Shown one piece after another: positions 23,775 through 31,761 of a DNA stretch of 39,240 bases. The translations under genes and the position numbers were made by a program. The notes under the pieces are model-generated. The model saw only the letters and a list, made by a program, of their open reading frames with translations, made no database searches and had not been told where the DNA came from. Every line of letters starts with the position of its first letter. The first letter of the stretch is position 1. The DNA is from Promethearchaeota archaeon (GTDB lineage: Archaea > Asgardarchaeota > Lokiarchaeia > Sigynarchaeales > SOKP01): positions 1 to 39,240 of the forward strand of contig JAUWBH010000036.1 of the NCBI GenBank assembly GCA_030605085.1, given 5' to 3'.

Positions 23775-24758
23775 TTAAAAAAGATAATCATAGCCCTCCA
23801 AATTTAGATTGTTTTTAGTTTTTCCTTTCTCTAAGTTAAGAATTTTTTCTAATTCTCGAGAATTCTTTCTTATTGTTGTCTCTGTCCTACCAGAAACTTG
23901 GGACGCTTCTTTTTGAGTACGCCGTTCTCCTTCTAAAACCGAAGCTAAATATAATGCGGCTGCCGCCAAACCTGTGGGGTCTTTACCCCTTATTATATTA
24001 TGTTTCTCGGCTAATCCTAGTAGCTGGATAGCAAATTGTTGTGTCGCTTCTGACAATTCCATTTCTGCTGAATACCTGGGGATATAATGAATAGCTTTTG
24101 ATGGCGTAATTTTTGCATTTAATTCCCCTAGAATCAATTTGTAAGAACCCATAATTCTTTTTTTGCTAACCGGAATGTATTCTGTTATATCATCAACAAC
24201 GATGCTAATATTTCTTTCTCTGCATGTCAAAAATAGAGAGGCGGCCACCATTGCTTCAATTGATCTCCCTTTAAGAAGATCTTTATTTAATATCTTCCTA
24301 TAGATTAGTGCGCTAGACTCTAATATCTCTCTAGAAAGCCTCAATTGCGAGATTAACATTTTTAAGATATTTATTGCGTTATTTAAATTACTATGTTTCG
24401 AACCATCTTTTTTAAACCATAGCTCTTTTTGAGTTAAACGCCGCATCTTTTCTCTCATTTTTGGAGATATCGATTTTCCATGCGCGTCTTTTAAAGTCTT
24501 TGAGATTTTTGACCCTTCATCGAACACCACAAATCTTTTAGGGGGACCTATTCTACTCTTTTTACTTATATCTCCAGAATTATATATTCTGTACTCAAGA
24601 CTTTGATCTATTATATTTTCATTTATCACTAGTCCACACACATTGCATATAATATCTCCACGAGACTTGTCTAAAATTAAGATATCATTTTCGCAATCGG
24701 AACATGTATCTTTATTAATTTCTTTTTTATCAACACACTTTTCAATTTGTCTATTCAT
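23775..24758 (-). CDS. tfb: Transcription initiation factor B (TFB)
   Basis: The product is 327 residues. The zinc ribbon is CSDC...CNVC (Cys19, Cys22, Cys38, Cys41) followed by GLVINENIIDQ. The B-linker has SRIGPPKRFVVFDEG, the counterpart of the archaeal TFB GxP segment. Two cyclin repeats follow, each with its core box (AMVAASLFLTCRERNI and GLAAAALYLASVLEGERRTQ), the latter leading into a helix-turn-helix for BRE contact. It is close to standard archaeal TFB length. Its ribosome binding site AAGGAG lies inside the end of the upstream NIF3-like gene, so it is translated from the cdc6 operon mRNA. Confidence 0.93.
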   Translation of the reverse strand: MNRQIEKCVDKKEINKDTCSDCENDILILDKSRGDIICNVCGLVINENIIDQSLEYRIYNSGDISKKSRIGPPKRFVVFDEGSKISKTLKDAHGKSISPKMREKMRRLTQKELWFKKDGSKHSNLNNAINILKMLISQLRLSREILESSALIYRKILNKDLLKGRSIEAMVAASLFLTCRERNISIVVDDITEYIPVSKKRIMGSYKLILGELNAKITPSKAIHYIPRYSAEMELSEATQQFAIQLLGLAEKHNIIRGKDPTGLAAAALYLASVLEGERRTQKEASQVSGRTETTIRKNSRELEKILNLEKGKTKNNLNLEGYDYLF

Positions 24759-24767
24759 ATATGATCA

Positions 24768-25610
24768 TTACTCCTTGACGATTTGTTCTTCTTCAGTATA
24801 GTAGGAAATCGGATCTTTAGATTCGTACAAATAAAATTTAGCCTCATAGAACTCTTGACTTAAACTTTTATGTAATTCCTTTAACGCTTCAGTCTCAGCT
24901 TTATAGATTGGAATTTCCACACCGCTTACATTATTGTCCTTTGCGAAATGAGCAAGGTTATTAGATATTTTTCCCGAAATCCAACAATCAAAATTTTTAT
25001 ATTTTAAGGCTTTATTTATAATATCGACACCAAGCGGGATTCCAATTACAAACAATCTTTCAATTATTTTATCGGGATTGCCAACATATGTGACTGGATT
25101 TACATTAAAATTATTTTTTATGCGGTTTAACAATTCTAGAAGTAAAAATGGTTCCTTCTGATTAGGGAAATATTTTGGAGTACCATACTTTCCAATTGGA
25201 ATTTCAACAGATTTATTTTTTGGTTTTATATTAAAGGATTCGTCTGACTGTATGAAGAGAAGATCCATTATTTTATCTAAGACCCCATCATCTGCTACGA
25301 TAAACGACGATCCTAAGACAAATATAAAAACAATTTGATTTCTTAACTTTGCAATTTTTTTTATTAATCTTTGATCAATCCGCGTTATAGGCCTGTGAAT
25401 TAATCCGTAACGCGAAATTATAAGACTAACCTTCTTTTGTAAAGCAAAATCGATAGCCTCTTCACTTAGATCTAAAGTAACCATGATTTTGCCAACGATC
25501 TTTCTTTTTGATAATGGTTTGTAATGAACACCGTAGATAGAATCATAATTAAAGACTTTCGGAGATAGATTATTTTCTAGTTCTTTGACAATCTCTTTCA
25601 ATTCGGACAT
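24768..25610 (-). CDS. NIF3-like protein with altered metal-binding residues
   Basis: The product is 280 residues and follows the layout of the NIF3/DUF34 family: VTLDLSEEAIDFALQKKVSL at the start, a central insertion, GNPDKIIERLFVIGIP, then SGKISNNLAHFAKDNNVSGV and the EALKEL helix. Usual members bind two metals via a HHP motif and a late HxxxE. Here the first site reads SRYGLIHRP (66-74) instead of the HHP pattern and the C-terminal His is replaced (IYKAETEAL). The metal site is probably lost. It lies between the wHTH regulator and TFB with gaps of 3 and 9 bases. Confidence 0.7.
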   Translation of the reverse strand: MSELKEIVKELENNLSPKVFNYDSIYGVHYKPLSKRKIVGKIMVTLDLSEEAIDFALQKKVSLIISRYGLIHRPITRIDQRLIKKIAKLRNQIVFIFVLGSSFIVADDGVLDKIMDLLFIQSDESFNIKPKNKSVEIPIGKYGTPKYFPNQKEPFLLLELLNRIKNNFNVNPVTYVGNPDKIIERLFVIGIPLGVDIINKALKYKNFDCWISGKISNNLAHFAKDNNVSGVEIPIYKAETEALKELHKSLSQEFYEAKFYLYESKDPISYYTEEEQIVKE

Positions 25611-25613
25611 TTG

Positions 25614-25910
25614 TTATTCCCAAATTTCAATTAAGTTCTTTAAAAAATTCTTTAAACTTTTAGCCTTCGTATTATCTTTTCTGTATTTGTAGACTATTGA
25701 GCGTCCAAACCTTTTCTCTTTTATTAAATTTAATTTTTTTAAAAATGTTAGGTGATTGGTTACCCTGGGATGGTTTGATTTTGATTTTTTAATAATTTGT
25801 GTTATATTTAATTCTTTATTTATCACTAACATTATCAATATTTTAATTCTCGTCTTATTGCCTAGTATATCTTCAATTTTGTTTAATGTTTTTGATTGGG
25901 GTAAGATCAA
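25614..25910 (-). CDS. ArsR-like winged-helix DNA-binding protein
   Basis: The product is 98 residues. It shows a standard ArsR-type winged helix: ILGNKTRIKILIMLVINKEL, ITQIIKKSKSNHPRVTNHL (recognition helix), FLKKLNLIKEKRFGRSIVYK (wing). There are no cysteines, so no metal-sensing site. It starts at a TTG that overlaps the stop of the cdc6 gene (TTGA), a sign of translational coupling. As a regulator inside the cdc6-TFB operon it probably controls that operon or its mobile context; this is inference. Confidence 0.82.
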   Translation of the reverse strand: MILPQSKTLNKIEDILGNKTRIKILIMLVINKELNITQIIKKSKSNHPRVTNHLTFLKKLNLIKEKRFGRSIVYKYRKDNTKAKSLKNFLKNLIEIWE

Positions 25911-27145
25911 AATTTCACTCCTTTTAATTCTAAAGATTTTCTAGCTTTTTTTTCAAGATCTTCCAACCTATTATCGATTAGAAAGATTTTAGAGCGCATC
26001 CCCTTGATCTCCGCGTTCTGGTTTTTTACAAGAACCAGCCCTTCTATTTTAAAATCATTAACATAAACCCAAAGGGTAGAATTCTTGATGGGTCTTAGAT
26101 CGTTGCCGTTACATATTTTATGATAATAATTCTTAATGTCTGAAAAAAATGCATCAGTTTTGTTGGACTCTCTAAAATATTTCGCCATACAAACCAAAAA
26201 GATTGATTTATTTATTACATTCGTCTCTATCGTATCTCGATATGGGATCGATGAGGTCATATTTATCGTCTTTTCTAGAGCTTCCTTCGTTATCCTCGTT
26301 AGGTTATTGTTGTCAGCGTATCTAGCTGCGTCTCTCATAAGCCTTAATCCATATCTAATGTCTCCTTTAGGATAGACAACCGCTGAGATCCTCTTTATTA
26401 ATTCGTCTGACAATACATTTTCTTTTAGGCTAAGCTTTGCTCTATCTTTTAAAATTCCGAATATTTGCTTTTTAGTGTAATTTTTAAATTGCATAGTGTA
26501 CTCCTGAAGAGAGCTCCGTATGCTCTTATCTAAATCGTCAAGGCACGCGCTATCATTTACAGTTCCAATAATAGATAACCCTTGCGATGTGTAAAAATTA
26601 TCTTCGTTTAATCGTGTTAGCGAATATATTAGATCGGGACTGTTGTCTATAAGATGTTCTAATTCGTCAAGAATTAAGAGTACAGAGACCTTTTTGCGTT
26701 CCACTCTTTCTATAAACATATCTAAGAGATCTGATGGTGAGCGCCCCCGTCCCGAAAAATCATCATCCATTAAAGATTGAATAATTTTCGTTAAAATTTT
26801 ATGACTCGTAGAGCTTTTTCTACAATTTACATAAACATAGCGAAAGTTAATACAATTTTTACGTTCTTCTCCTTTACCTTTTTTAAGTCTATCGCATAAT
26901 AATTGACCAAAAGTCTTTGTTGTAACAGTTTTCCCTGTTCCTGTATTTCCTTCTATTATAATGTTTACAGAAATTCTCTGCTTAAAAAATACAAGAGAAC
27001 GAAAATAGTTTGACAGTTGAGACAATTCGTATTTTCGATGTTTTGCAATGTCAATAGGCCCAGGAATAAAAGAAGGATCCAATTTTGTTTCGTCCTTGAA
27101 CACTGTAGATCCATACGCAAATAAATCATCTAAATGTTCGGTCAA
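25907..27145 (-). CDS. cdc6: Orc1/Cdc6-family AAA+ replication initiator
   Basis: The product is 412 residues, typical of archaeal Orc1/Cdc6. Walker A is GNTGTGKT (66-73), Walker B LLILDELEHL (156-165), sensor 1 IIGTVND, and sensor 2 region GDIRYGLRLMRDAARYA. The C-terminal quarter is a winged-helix domain (FFSDIKNYYHKICNG, IEGLVLV). It binds origin DNA and loads or recruits the MCM helicase. It is first in a tight operon with a wHTH gene, a NIF3-like gene and TFB. Such initiators usually lie beside their origin, so 27146-27719 is the place to look. It may be a secondary, element-derived initiator. Confidence 0.92.
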   Translation of the reverse strand: MTEHLDDLFAYGSTVFKDETKLDPSFIPGPIDIAKHRKYELSQLSNYFRSLVFFKQRISVNIIIEGNTGTGKTVTTKTFGQLLCDRLKKGKGEERKNCINFRYVYVNCRKSSTSHKILTKIIQSLMDDDFSGRGRSPSDLLDMFIERVERKKVSVLLILDELEHLIDNSPDLIYSLTRLNEDNFYTSQGLSIIGTVNDSACLDDLDKSIRSSLQEYTMQFKNYTKKQIFGILKDRAKLSLKENVLSDELIKRISAVVYPKGDIRYGLRLMRDAARYADNNNLTRITKEALEKTINMTSSIPYRDTIETNVINKSIFLVCMAKYFRESNKTDAFFSDIKNYYHKICNGNDLRPIKNSTLWVYVNDFKIEGLVLVKNQNAEIKGMRSKIFLIDNRLEDLEKKARKSLELKGVKF

Positions 27146-27719
27146 CTATAATTTCACCTCTTGTATCTTAAAGTCTATCGAGAATTCTTTAAATTGTTAC
27201 AAGTCTTATTTAAGGAGATAAGAAAATGATACCGCATCTTAATATTAACTTTATTCTTTAAATTATTTTATCTAAAATTTTATATAGATATATTACAGAT
27301 TAGGGTAGAAAGACGTACCCAATAGATCGTATATATTGTAAGGATATTCCGATAGCGCTCTGTTATTAAACAAATCAATTATATTGCCTTATCTATTTTA
27401 AAAAAAAAAACATGACTTGATGTTTTTGCCGGAAAATTGATAAATTTTCTTTAAGTTTATATTCTTTTTTTTCTTATTTAAAGTTTTACACGAATTTTTT
27501 TGCAAAGGATAGTATTGTATGTCATAAAAGGATATTTTCATGCTCAATCCTTCCAATAAATGCGAAACATTGCATGATCCCACTATGAAACGATTATTCC
27601 CGAAAAATAGGACTTAATAAGGTCTTTTATTAAATTTCTAATATTACAAAACCTTATTAATTATAATAACACATTTTTAATTGTTAAAAAGCGTAATATA
27701 AAATTTAAGAGGATAAATT
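27146..27719. other. Gene-free stretch upstream of cdc6, candidate origin region
   Basis: About 575 bases without a defensible gene between the divergent cdc6 and AbrB-like genes. A short minus-strand frame at 27398-27583 is Lys-, Asn- and Phe-rich and I do not accept it. I see no clear origin-recognition-box repeats. The region is highly AT-rich, as expected for an unwinding element, but so is most intergenic DNA here. Confidence 0.35.
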
Positions 27720-28049
27720 TTGAGCTTTATCGTGGAGTTAATTGAAAGAATTACGAAATCACGTAAAAATCAGAAATCAGTTTCCGTAAGTTTTTTAATT
27801 CCAATTGAAAAGAGAAAAGAGTTAGATTTAATGGGGAGCGAAATTTTATTCATGGAAATTACTGGAATATTTAGTGAAAAGGATCAAAAGACTCCAGAGC
27901 CTTGTGATCCACCCATCCCACTTCCCGCTAAAATGACTAAGGCAGGGAGGGTGACCATAAAACCGCATATTGTGGAGAAATACAAACTAAACAAGAATAA
28001 ATCTCTTTTTATAAACTCTTTAAGAGTAACTAAGAGACCTTCCAGATAA
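27720..28049 (+). CDS. Small protein with AbrB-like C-terminal motif
   Basis: The product is 109 residues from TTG 27720, with AGAGGAT just upstream. The C-terminal third, KMTKAGRVTIKPHIVEKYKL (about 71-90) followed by NKNKSLFI, has the form of the SpoVT/AbrB swapped-hairpin (xTxxGRVTIPxxIRExLxLxxGD). The N-terminal part is a basic helix plus beta strands (SVSVSFLIPIE). AbrB-like proteins are DNA-binding dimers or antitoxins. No toxin is directly adjacent. It lies between the cdc6 upstream region and the repeat-bracketed island. Confidence 0.6.
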   Translation: MSFIVELIERITKSRKNQKSVSVSFLIPIEKRKELDLMGSEILFMEITGIFSEKDQKTPEPCDPPIPLPAKMTKAGRVTIKPHIVEKYKLNKNKSLFINSLRVTKRPSR

Positions 28050-28154
28050 AAAAAAATAGACGCAAAAGACTATTTTTTATCTTTAACTCAAATATTTTCA
28101 AAACTTTGCCAAAGATTTAAAAGAAGGTTATAGGTTAAAGAAATAATCCCAATG

Positions 28155-28270
28155 AGTCACTTTTTATTGCAATCCGTAAAATTATTAAATTATAAAATCA
28201 TTTTTCAGTAGCATTCGTGTTAAAAATCACTTATTACTGTGATTAATTACAATCAATCACTAATTAATTG
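28155..28270. repeat. Left cluster of AATCACTTTTTACTG-type repeats
   Basis: Three related units occur in the 332-base gap before the DUF4238 gene: AGTCACTTTTTATTGCAA (28155-28172), AATCACTTATTACTGTGATT (28225-28244, itself flanked by AATCAC/GTGATT) and AATCACTAATTAATTG (28255-28270). The same motif recurs at 33434-33676 on the other side of the island. The first unit matches the reverse complement of 33636-33653 at 16 of 18 bases. These could be iterons, operator sites or remnants of element ends. Confidence 0.6.
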
Positions 28271-28381
28271 TTGTAAATTTAAAAATTCGGTGTCTATCAA
28301 GATATATCAAAGGATATTTATATGAATTAATCAATAGGATTGATATATAGTTACAAATGAAAATTTAAGTCGGAAAAAGCA

Positions 28382-29806
28382 TTGCAATTTTCAAAGAACT
28401 TAAGGATAAAAGAGATTGATAAAAAAAGTTTTCAAGTATTTCACAATATAGATAAATATACTTTTTCTATAAAATCTGATTACAATGAAAAGAGATCTTC
28501 TGTTAGTAATACTTTCTTTGATATTAATAAAGAGACTAATTTAATAGGGATTTTTAATGAAGCTATAAGTCAAATGATTTTAACTGCATTAACATTCTCT
28601 ATTAAAGAATTAATTTTTGAAAATCTCCCTATCAAACGCAACGGTTTAGATGATATATTTAAAAAATTTAAAATAGAATATGAAGATAATATTGATATCG
28701 TTGATATAGAATTAGATTCAACAAAATATATTAAACGAGTTATTATTCAAATACAATTACCAAAAATAACTCACTACATTCAGCAAGCATATCTAAGAAA
28801 CTTCTCTTCTAATAATGATGTCTGGAAACTGAACAACCAAAAAGAGAAAGCAAGGATTTTTGTATTCAATAAATATAAAAACTTGATAGAAACCATCGGA
28901 AATACGCCAGTTGAATTAAAATATGGTCAAAAAATTAAGAGCATAGCAAAAGAAGATTATTTTTATTCCTTAGCTATGGAACAATTAATTAGAAGAGTTT
29001 ATGAAACACCAACGCCTCCAATTTTTAATAAATTAATCAGAAATCCAAGAATAAGCATTTTAACTGATGAAGAGGAGGAAATCATAGTTGATTATATTCT
29101 ATTAACTTGGCAAAGAACTAAGGAACATCGAAAGAATTTGGAAGAGTATTGGGTGAAAATGAGTAAAATTTTCGCAGAAGATTACAAAGGAAAGAAATTG
29201 GCTCCAAATATTAAGATTGAAGTTAATCCCAAATTTTTACAAAGGACTCACGAAGAGATGATGATAAACTTTTTAGCTCCTAAAAGTAATTCCCATAAAA
29301 AACTATCACATCGTCTATTAGATCTTCAATGGAAAATCATCAAAACCAAATTTCCCTATTCATTTTTAACTTCCGACAATCCAGTCGTATTTTTCAATTC
29401 TTATTATGAAAAAGAAAAGAAAAAAAGAAACGATTTTATTAACAAACAGATTGAGAATATTAAAAAATATAGGAATTTTGATAATTGGGAAGGTTTTATA
29501 GAAATAAAGGGTGAACTCGGAAAAGCACCAATGAATAAAGGTGTAGAGATATATCTTCCAATTTCACCTACTATCTGTTTATGCCTCTATGATAAAGAAA
29601 CAACGAAAACATTGTTAACACCTCACAAGATAAATAAAGAAATAATACTTCAAGCTGATAAATACATTTTTTCTCATCATAAGAGATTAAGTTTTATTAA
29701 AAAAATTATATTAAAAAATCCAAGTTGTATTAATAAGGATGGAAACCGGCATGAAATAAGAGCATTTTTTAAAAAAATATTAAGACAGATTAAAAAACAA
29801 GTTTAA
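28382..29806 (+). CDS. DUF4238-family protein
   Basis: The product is 474 residues. The family hallmark HYIQQAYLRNFSS (131-143) is followed by IFVFNKYKN (the vydK element). Near residue 340 lies FLTSDNPVVFF, then EIYLPISPTICLCLYD, the (T)SDNPV and LPLSP elements of DUF4238. The first 120 residues are an extra N-terminal region not typical of the family. DUF4238 proteins are poorly characterised and often appear in variable genome regions; an enzymatic role is not established. The start is TTG 28382, with no convincing ribosome binding site. It is the first gene of the repeat-bracketed island. Confidence 0.72.
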   Translation: MQFSKNLRIKEIDKKSFQVFHNIDKYTFSIKSDYNEKRSSVSNTFFDINKETNLIGIFNEAISQMILTALTFSIKELIFENLPIKRNGLDDIFKKFKIEYEDNIDIVDIELDSTKYIKRVIIQIQLPKITHYIQQAYLRNFSSNNDVWKLNNQKEKARIFVFNKYKNLIETIGNTPVELKYGQKIKSIAKEDYFYSLAMEQLIRRVYETPTPPIFNKLIRNPRISILTDEEEEIIVDYILLTWQRTKEHRKNLEEYWVKMSKIFAEDYKGKKLAPNIKIEVNPKFLQRTHEEMMINFLAPKSNSHKKLSHRLLDLQWKIIKTKFPYSFLTSDNPVVFFNSYYEKEKKKRNDFINKQIENIKKYRNFDNWEGFIEIKGELGKAPMNKGVEIYLPISPTICLCLYDKETTKTLLTPHKINKEIILQADKYIFSHHKRLSFIKKIILKNPSCINKDGNRHEIRAFFKKILRQIKKQV

Positions 29807-30014
29807 TATCTTAATAAATTGATATTAAAAAATCTTTAAGAAGAGTTATAGTTGAAATCATTATTAAATGATATTATTGATTATTCTTTTTCATTTTGAT
29901 AAAAAATATTTTAATAGATTTTTTTAAAGAAAGAGAAAATAAAGCTTAAATTTAGAATAATCATTTTTTAAAAAACCCTTTAGTTTAATAAGGGAATGGA
30001 ATTATTAATTTTTT

Positions 30015-30034
30015 TCACCAATTTTATTTGGTGA
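30015..30034. promoter_or_regulatory. Hairpin in the gap 29807-30146
   Basis: TCACCAA-TTTTAT-TTGGTGA is a perfect 7-base-pair stem with a 6-base loop, preceded by a T run. CCCTT/AAGGG lies about 30 bases before it. Nothing else is seen in this 340-base gap. It may end the DUF4238 transcript or be an operator for the gene at 30147. Confidence 0.4.
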
Positions 30035-30146
30035 TTACTCAATACATCTCTTATTAAATCGAAAAATTTATTAGTAAGATTGTTGAATTTCATATTATAA
30101 AAGACAAATGTATAAATATTAAGATTGAGACAAAGGTAATTTTTTA

Positions 30147-30697
30147 TTGATTGATATATTTGCGAATGATTTTTATGAAATAATGTCTGCTTTATCTAAA
30201 AATTCTGAACTAAATAGCAAAGTTTTATCATTAATTGAGTCCAGACTTGAAGAGGAGACTAGAAAAAATGAATTTCGCGACATTCTTAAAAAATTTGTAA
30301 AAGGAGAGATTATTGATTTAAGCTCAACGATTTATCAAGTTCAAATTAAAATACCTAAAAGCACATCGAAATATGCAAGTGATAATAGGGTATTTACACG
30401 AGATTGGGCGGAACGCTTATTAAGAACCCAATTAAGCCTATTTTACAATCAAGCAGTTATGGAAATATTAATTGACTCTGGAAAAGAGGAATTCTTTATC
30501 CCACATTCTAAATATGAAGATCATAATTCTTTTTGTACCAGAGAAATGGCAAAAAAAAAATAAAAAATAAAAATCATAAAGTAAAAGAATTATATTACAA
30601 ACTTATTGATGTATATGAAAATGAGAATTACGACCGACACGCGATAACGATACCTCAGCATCCAAATTGTACTCATGTTATCCGTCCTATTGATTAA
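30147..30697 (+). CDS. Phage head-morphogenesis-like (SPP1 gp7/Mu F type) domain protein, frameshifted at an A10 run
   Basis: The zero frame runs from TTG 30147 to TAA 30561-30563 (138 residues). It has the helix RDWAERLLRTQLSLFYNQAV (RTQ at 93-95), which resembles the R(I)aRTExxxxxN helix of gp7-like minor head proteins, then FFIPHSKYEDHNSFC. The stop directly follows ten A residues (30551-30560). Shifting back one base there opens 45 more residues ending IPQHPNCTHVIRPID, which supplies the expected HPNCxH motif. The intact protein would be 183 residues. A one-base deletion, slippage on the A run, or programmed -1 shift are possible. Only the last domain is present, so it is not a complete capsid gene. 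Confidence 0.6.
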
Positions 30698-30738
30698 GGA
30701 AAAATAAGAATTTTTTAAACGATATGGAGGTATTTCAT

Positions 30739-31602
30739 TTGATTCCGACAACAAATATTAAAGAAACTGAACGAAAAATATTAACTGATATGTATAAATT
30801 TGCGTTAGAATTGTCAAATAAGGATATACCTCAACTTTACGAGTTAGGGCATTATTTAACTGATAACTTGATATCAAAAATATGTATGGTTATTGGAAAG
30901 GAAAAAGGGATTAATTTTGAATATACAGACTCTAGAGGAATTCAGCAGACGAGGGGTTTCAAATGGTTATACGAAAAAATTTTAAAAAAAACATATATTA
31001 CCGCACCAATTTACGATGAAATTAAAAAATTACACATACAGAGAAATGTTTATCAACATCGTTATTGGGCAGTTAAACACCATCTTCATAAAGAATACGC
31101 ACTAAAATACATAGAAAAAGCAAAAAATATTATGATTGCTGCCAATATAATTAAATCCATTGATAAAATCCAACCGACTAATTATTTAACGAAAGAAATA
31201 ATGACGGGGACTTACGATGAGACCCTAAAAAGTAAATTGTTAAAATGCTACGACGCATTAACAAACATTTGCGATTTTTATATTCAAATTAATCAACCCG
31301 AAATAGAATTTGAAAAAAAAATTGATAGGTCTGAAGTTTTTATTTCATTAAAAACATTAGAAAAATTTCAAAGCGAGTGCTTCGAATATTTAACTCTTTA
31401 TTACAATGAAGATAAAGCGTTATTGAAACATTTTGGGCCAACTACTATTAAAATCGTATACAATCAATTAGATATATATATTTCCTTAAATGGTGATTAT
31501 ATTGATCATATTAATATGAATTTAGGTAATAAATATGTAGAAGAAAAGTCTGAAATCGAATCCTTGCTAGAACAATTACAAAATAAAATAAATGAATTTT
31601 AA
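30739..31602 (+). CDS. HEPN-like protein
   Basis: The likely start is TTG 30739, 7 bases after a strong GGAGGT (30726-30731); an ATG at 30724 overlaps that ribosome binding site and would add five residues. The product is 287 residues and largely helical. RNVYQH (102-107) fits the HEPN nuclease motif RNxxxH and lies between two long helices, as in HEPN domains. The C-terminal half contains beta strands (TTIKIVYNQLDIYISL). HEPN proteins are often RNA-cleaving effectors in defence or toxin-antitoxin systems. A 38-codon frame overlaps its stop. The fold call rests on motif and helicity only. Confidence 0.5.
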   Translation: MIPTTNIKETERKILTDMYKFALELSNKDIPQLYELGHYLTDNLISKICMVIGKEKGINFEYTDSRGIQQTRGFKWLYEKILKKTYITAPIYDEIKKLHIQRNVYQHRYWAVKHHLHKEYALKYIEKAKNIMIAANIIKSIDKIQPTNYLTKEIMTGTYDETLKSKLLKCYDALTNICDFYIQINQPEIEFEKKIDRSEVFISLKTLEKFQSECFEYLTLYYNEDKALLKHFGPTTIKIVYNQLDIYISLNGDYIDHINMNLGNKYVEEKSEIESLLEQLQNKINEF

Positions 31603-31708
31603 GTATCAAAAGACGATCATAAAAGAAAATGCAAATATTCATAGAATGGGATCCCTATTAGAGGAGACTCTGCTTTCTTTAGATGGAATATCTCCCATTC
31701 CAGTTTAA
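31592..31708 (+). CDS. Possible 38-aa protein overlapping the HEPN-like gene
   Basis: ATG 31592 overlaps the last codons of the preceding gene (ATGAATTTTAA), and the frame runs to TAA 31706-31708. The peptide includes KENANIHRMGSLLEETLLSL and ends DGISPIPV, which has helix-like balance rather than random AT translation. Overlap at the stop suggests translational coupling. A small antitoxin-like partner for the HEPN protein is possible but purely speculative. Confidence 0.4.
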   Translation: MNFKYQKTIIKENANIHRMGSLLEETLLSLDGISPIPV

Positions 31709-31761
31709 ATTTAATATAAGATAAAAATTAGAATGATTACAGTAAAAGATATTGATAAAGG

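Noticed and set aside
27398..27583. 61-codon minus-strand frame upstream of cdc6
   Set aside because: Its composition (Lys/Asn/Phe runs, ending CFFF) and lack of a start signal suggest chance; the region is better seen as promoter or origin DNA.
30147..30697. A complete provirus around the phage-head-like gene
   Set aside because: No terminase, portal, major capsid, integrase or packaging genes are found nearby; only a single domain-like gene is present.
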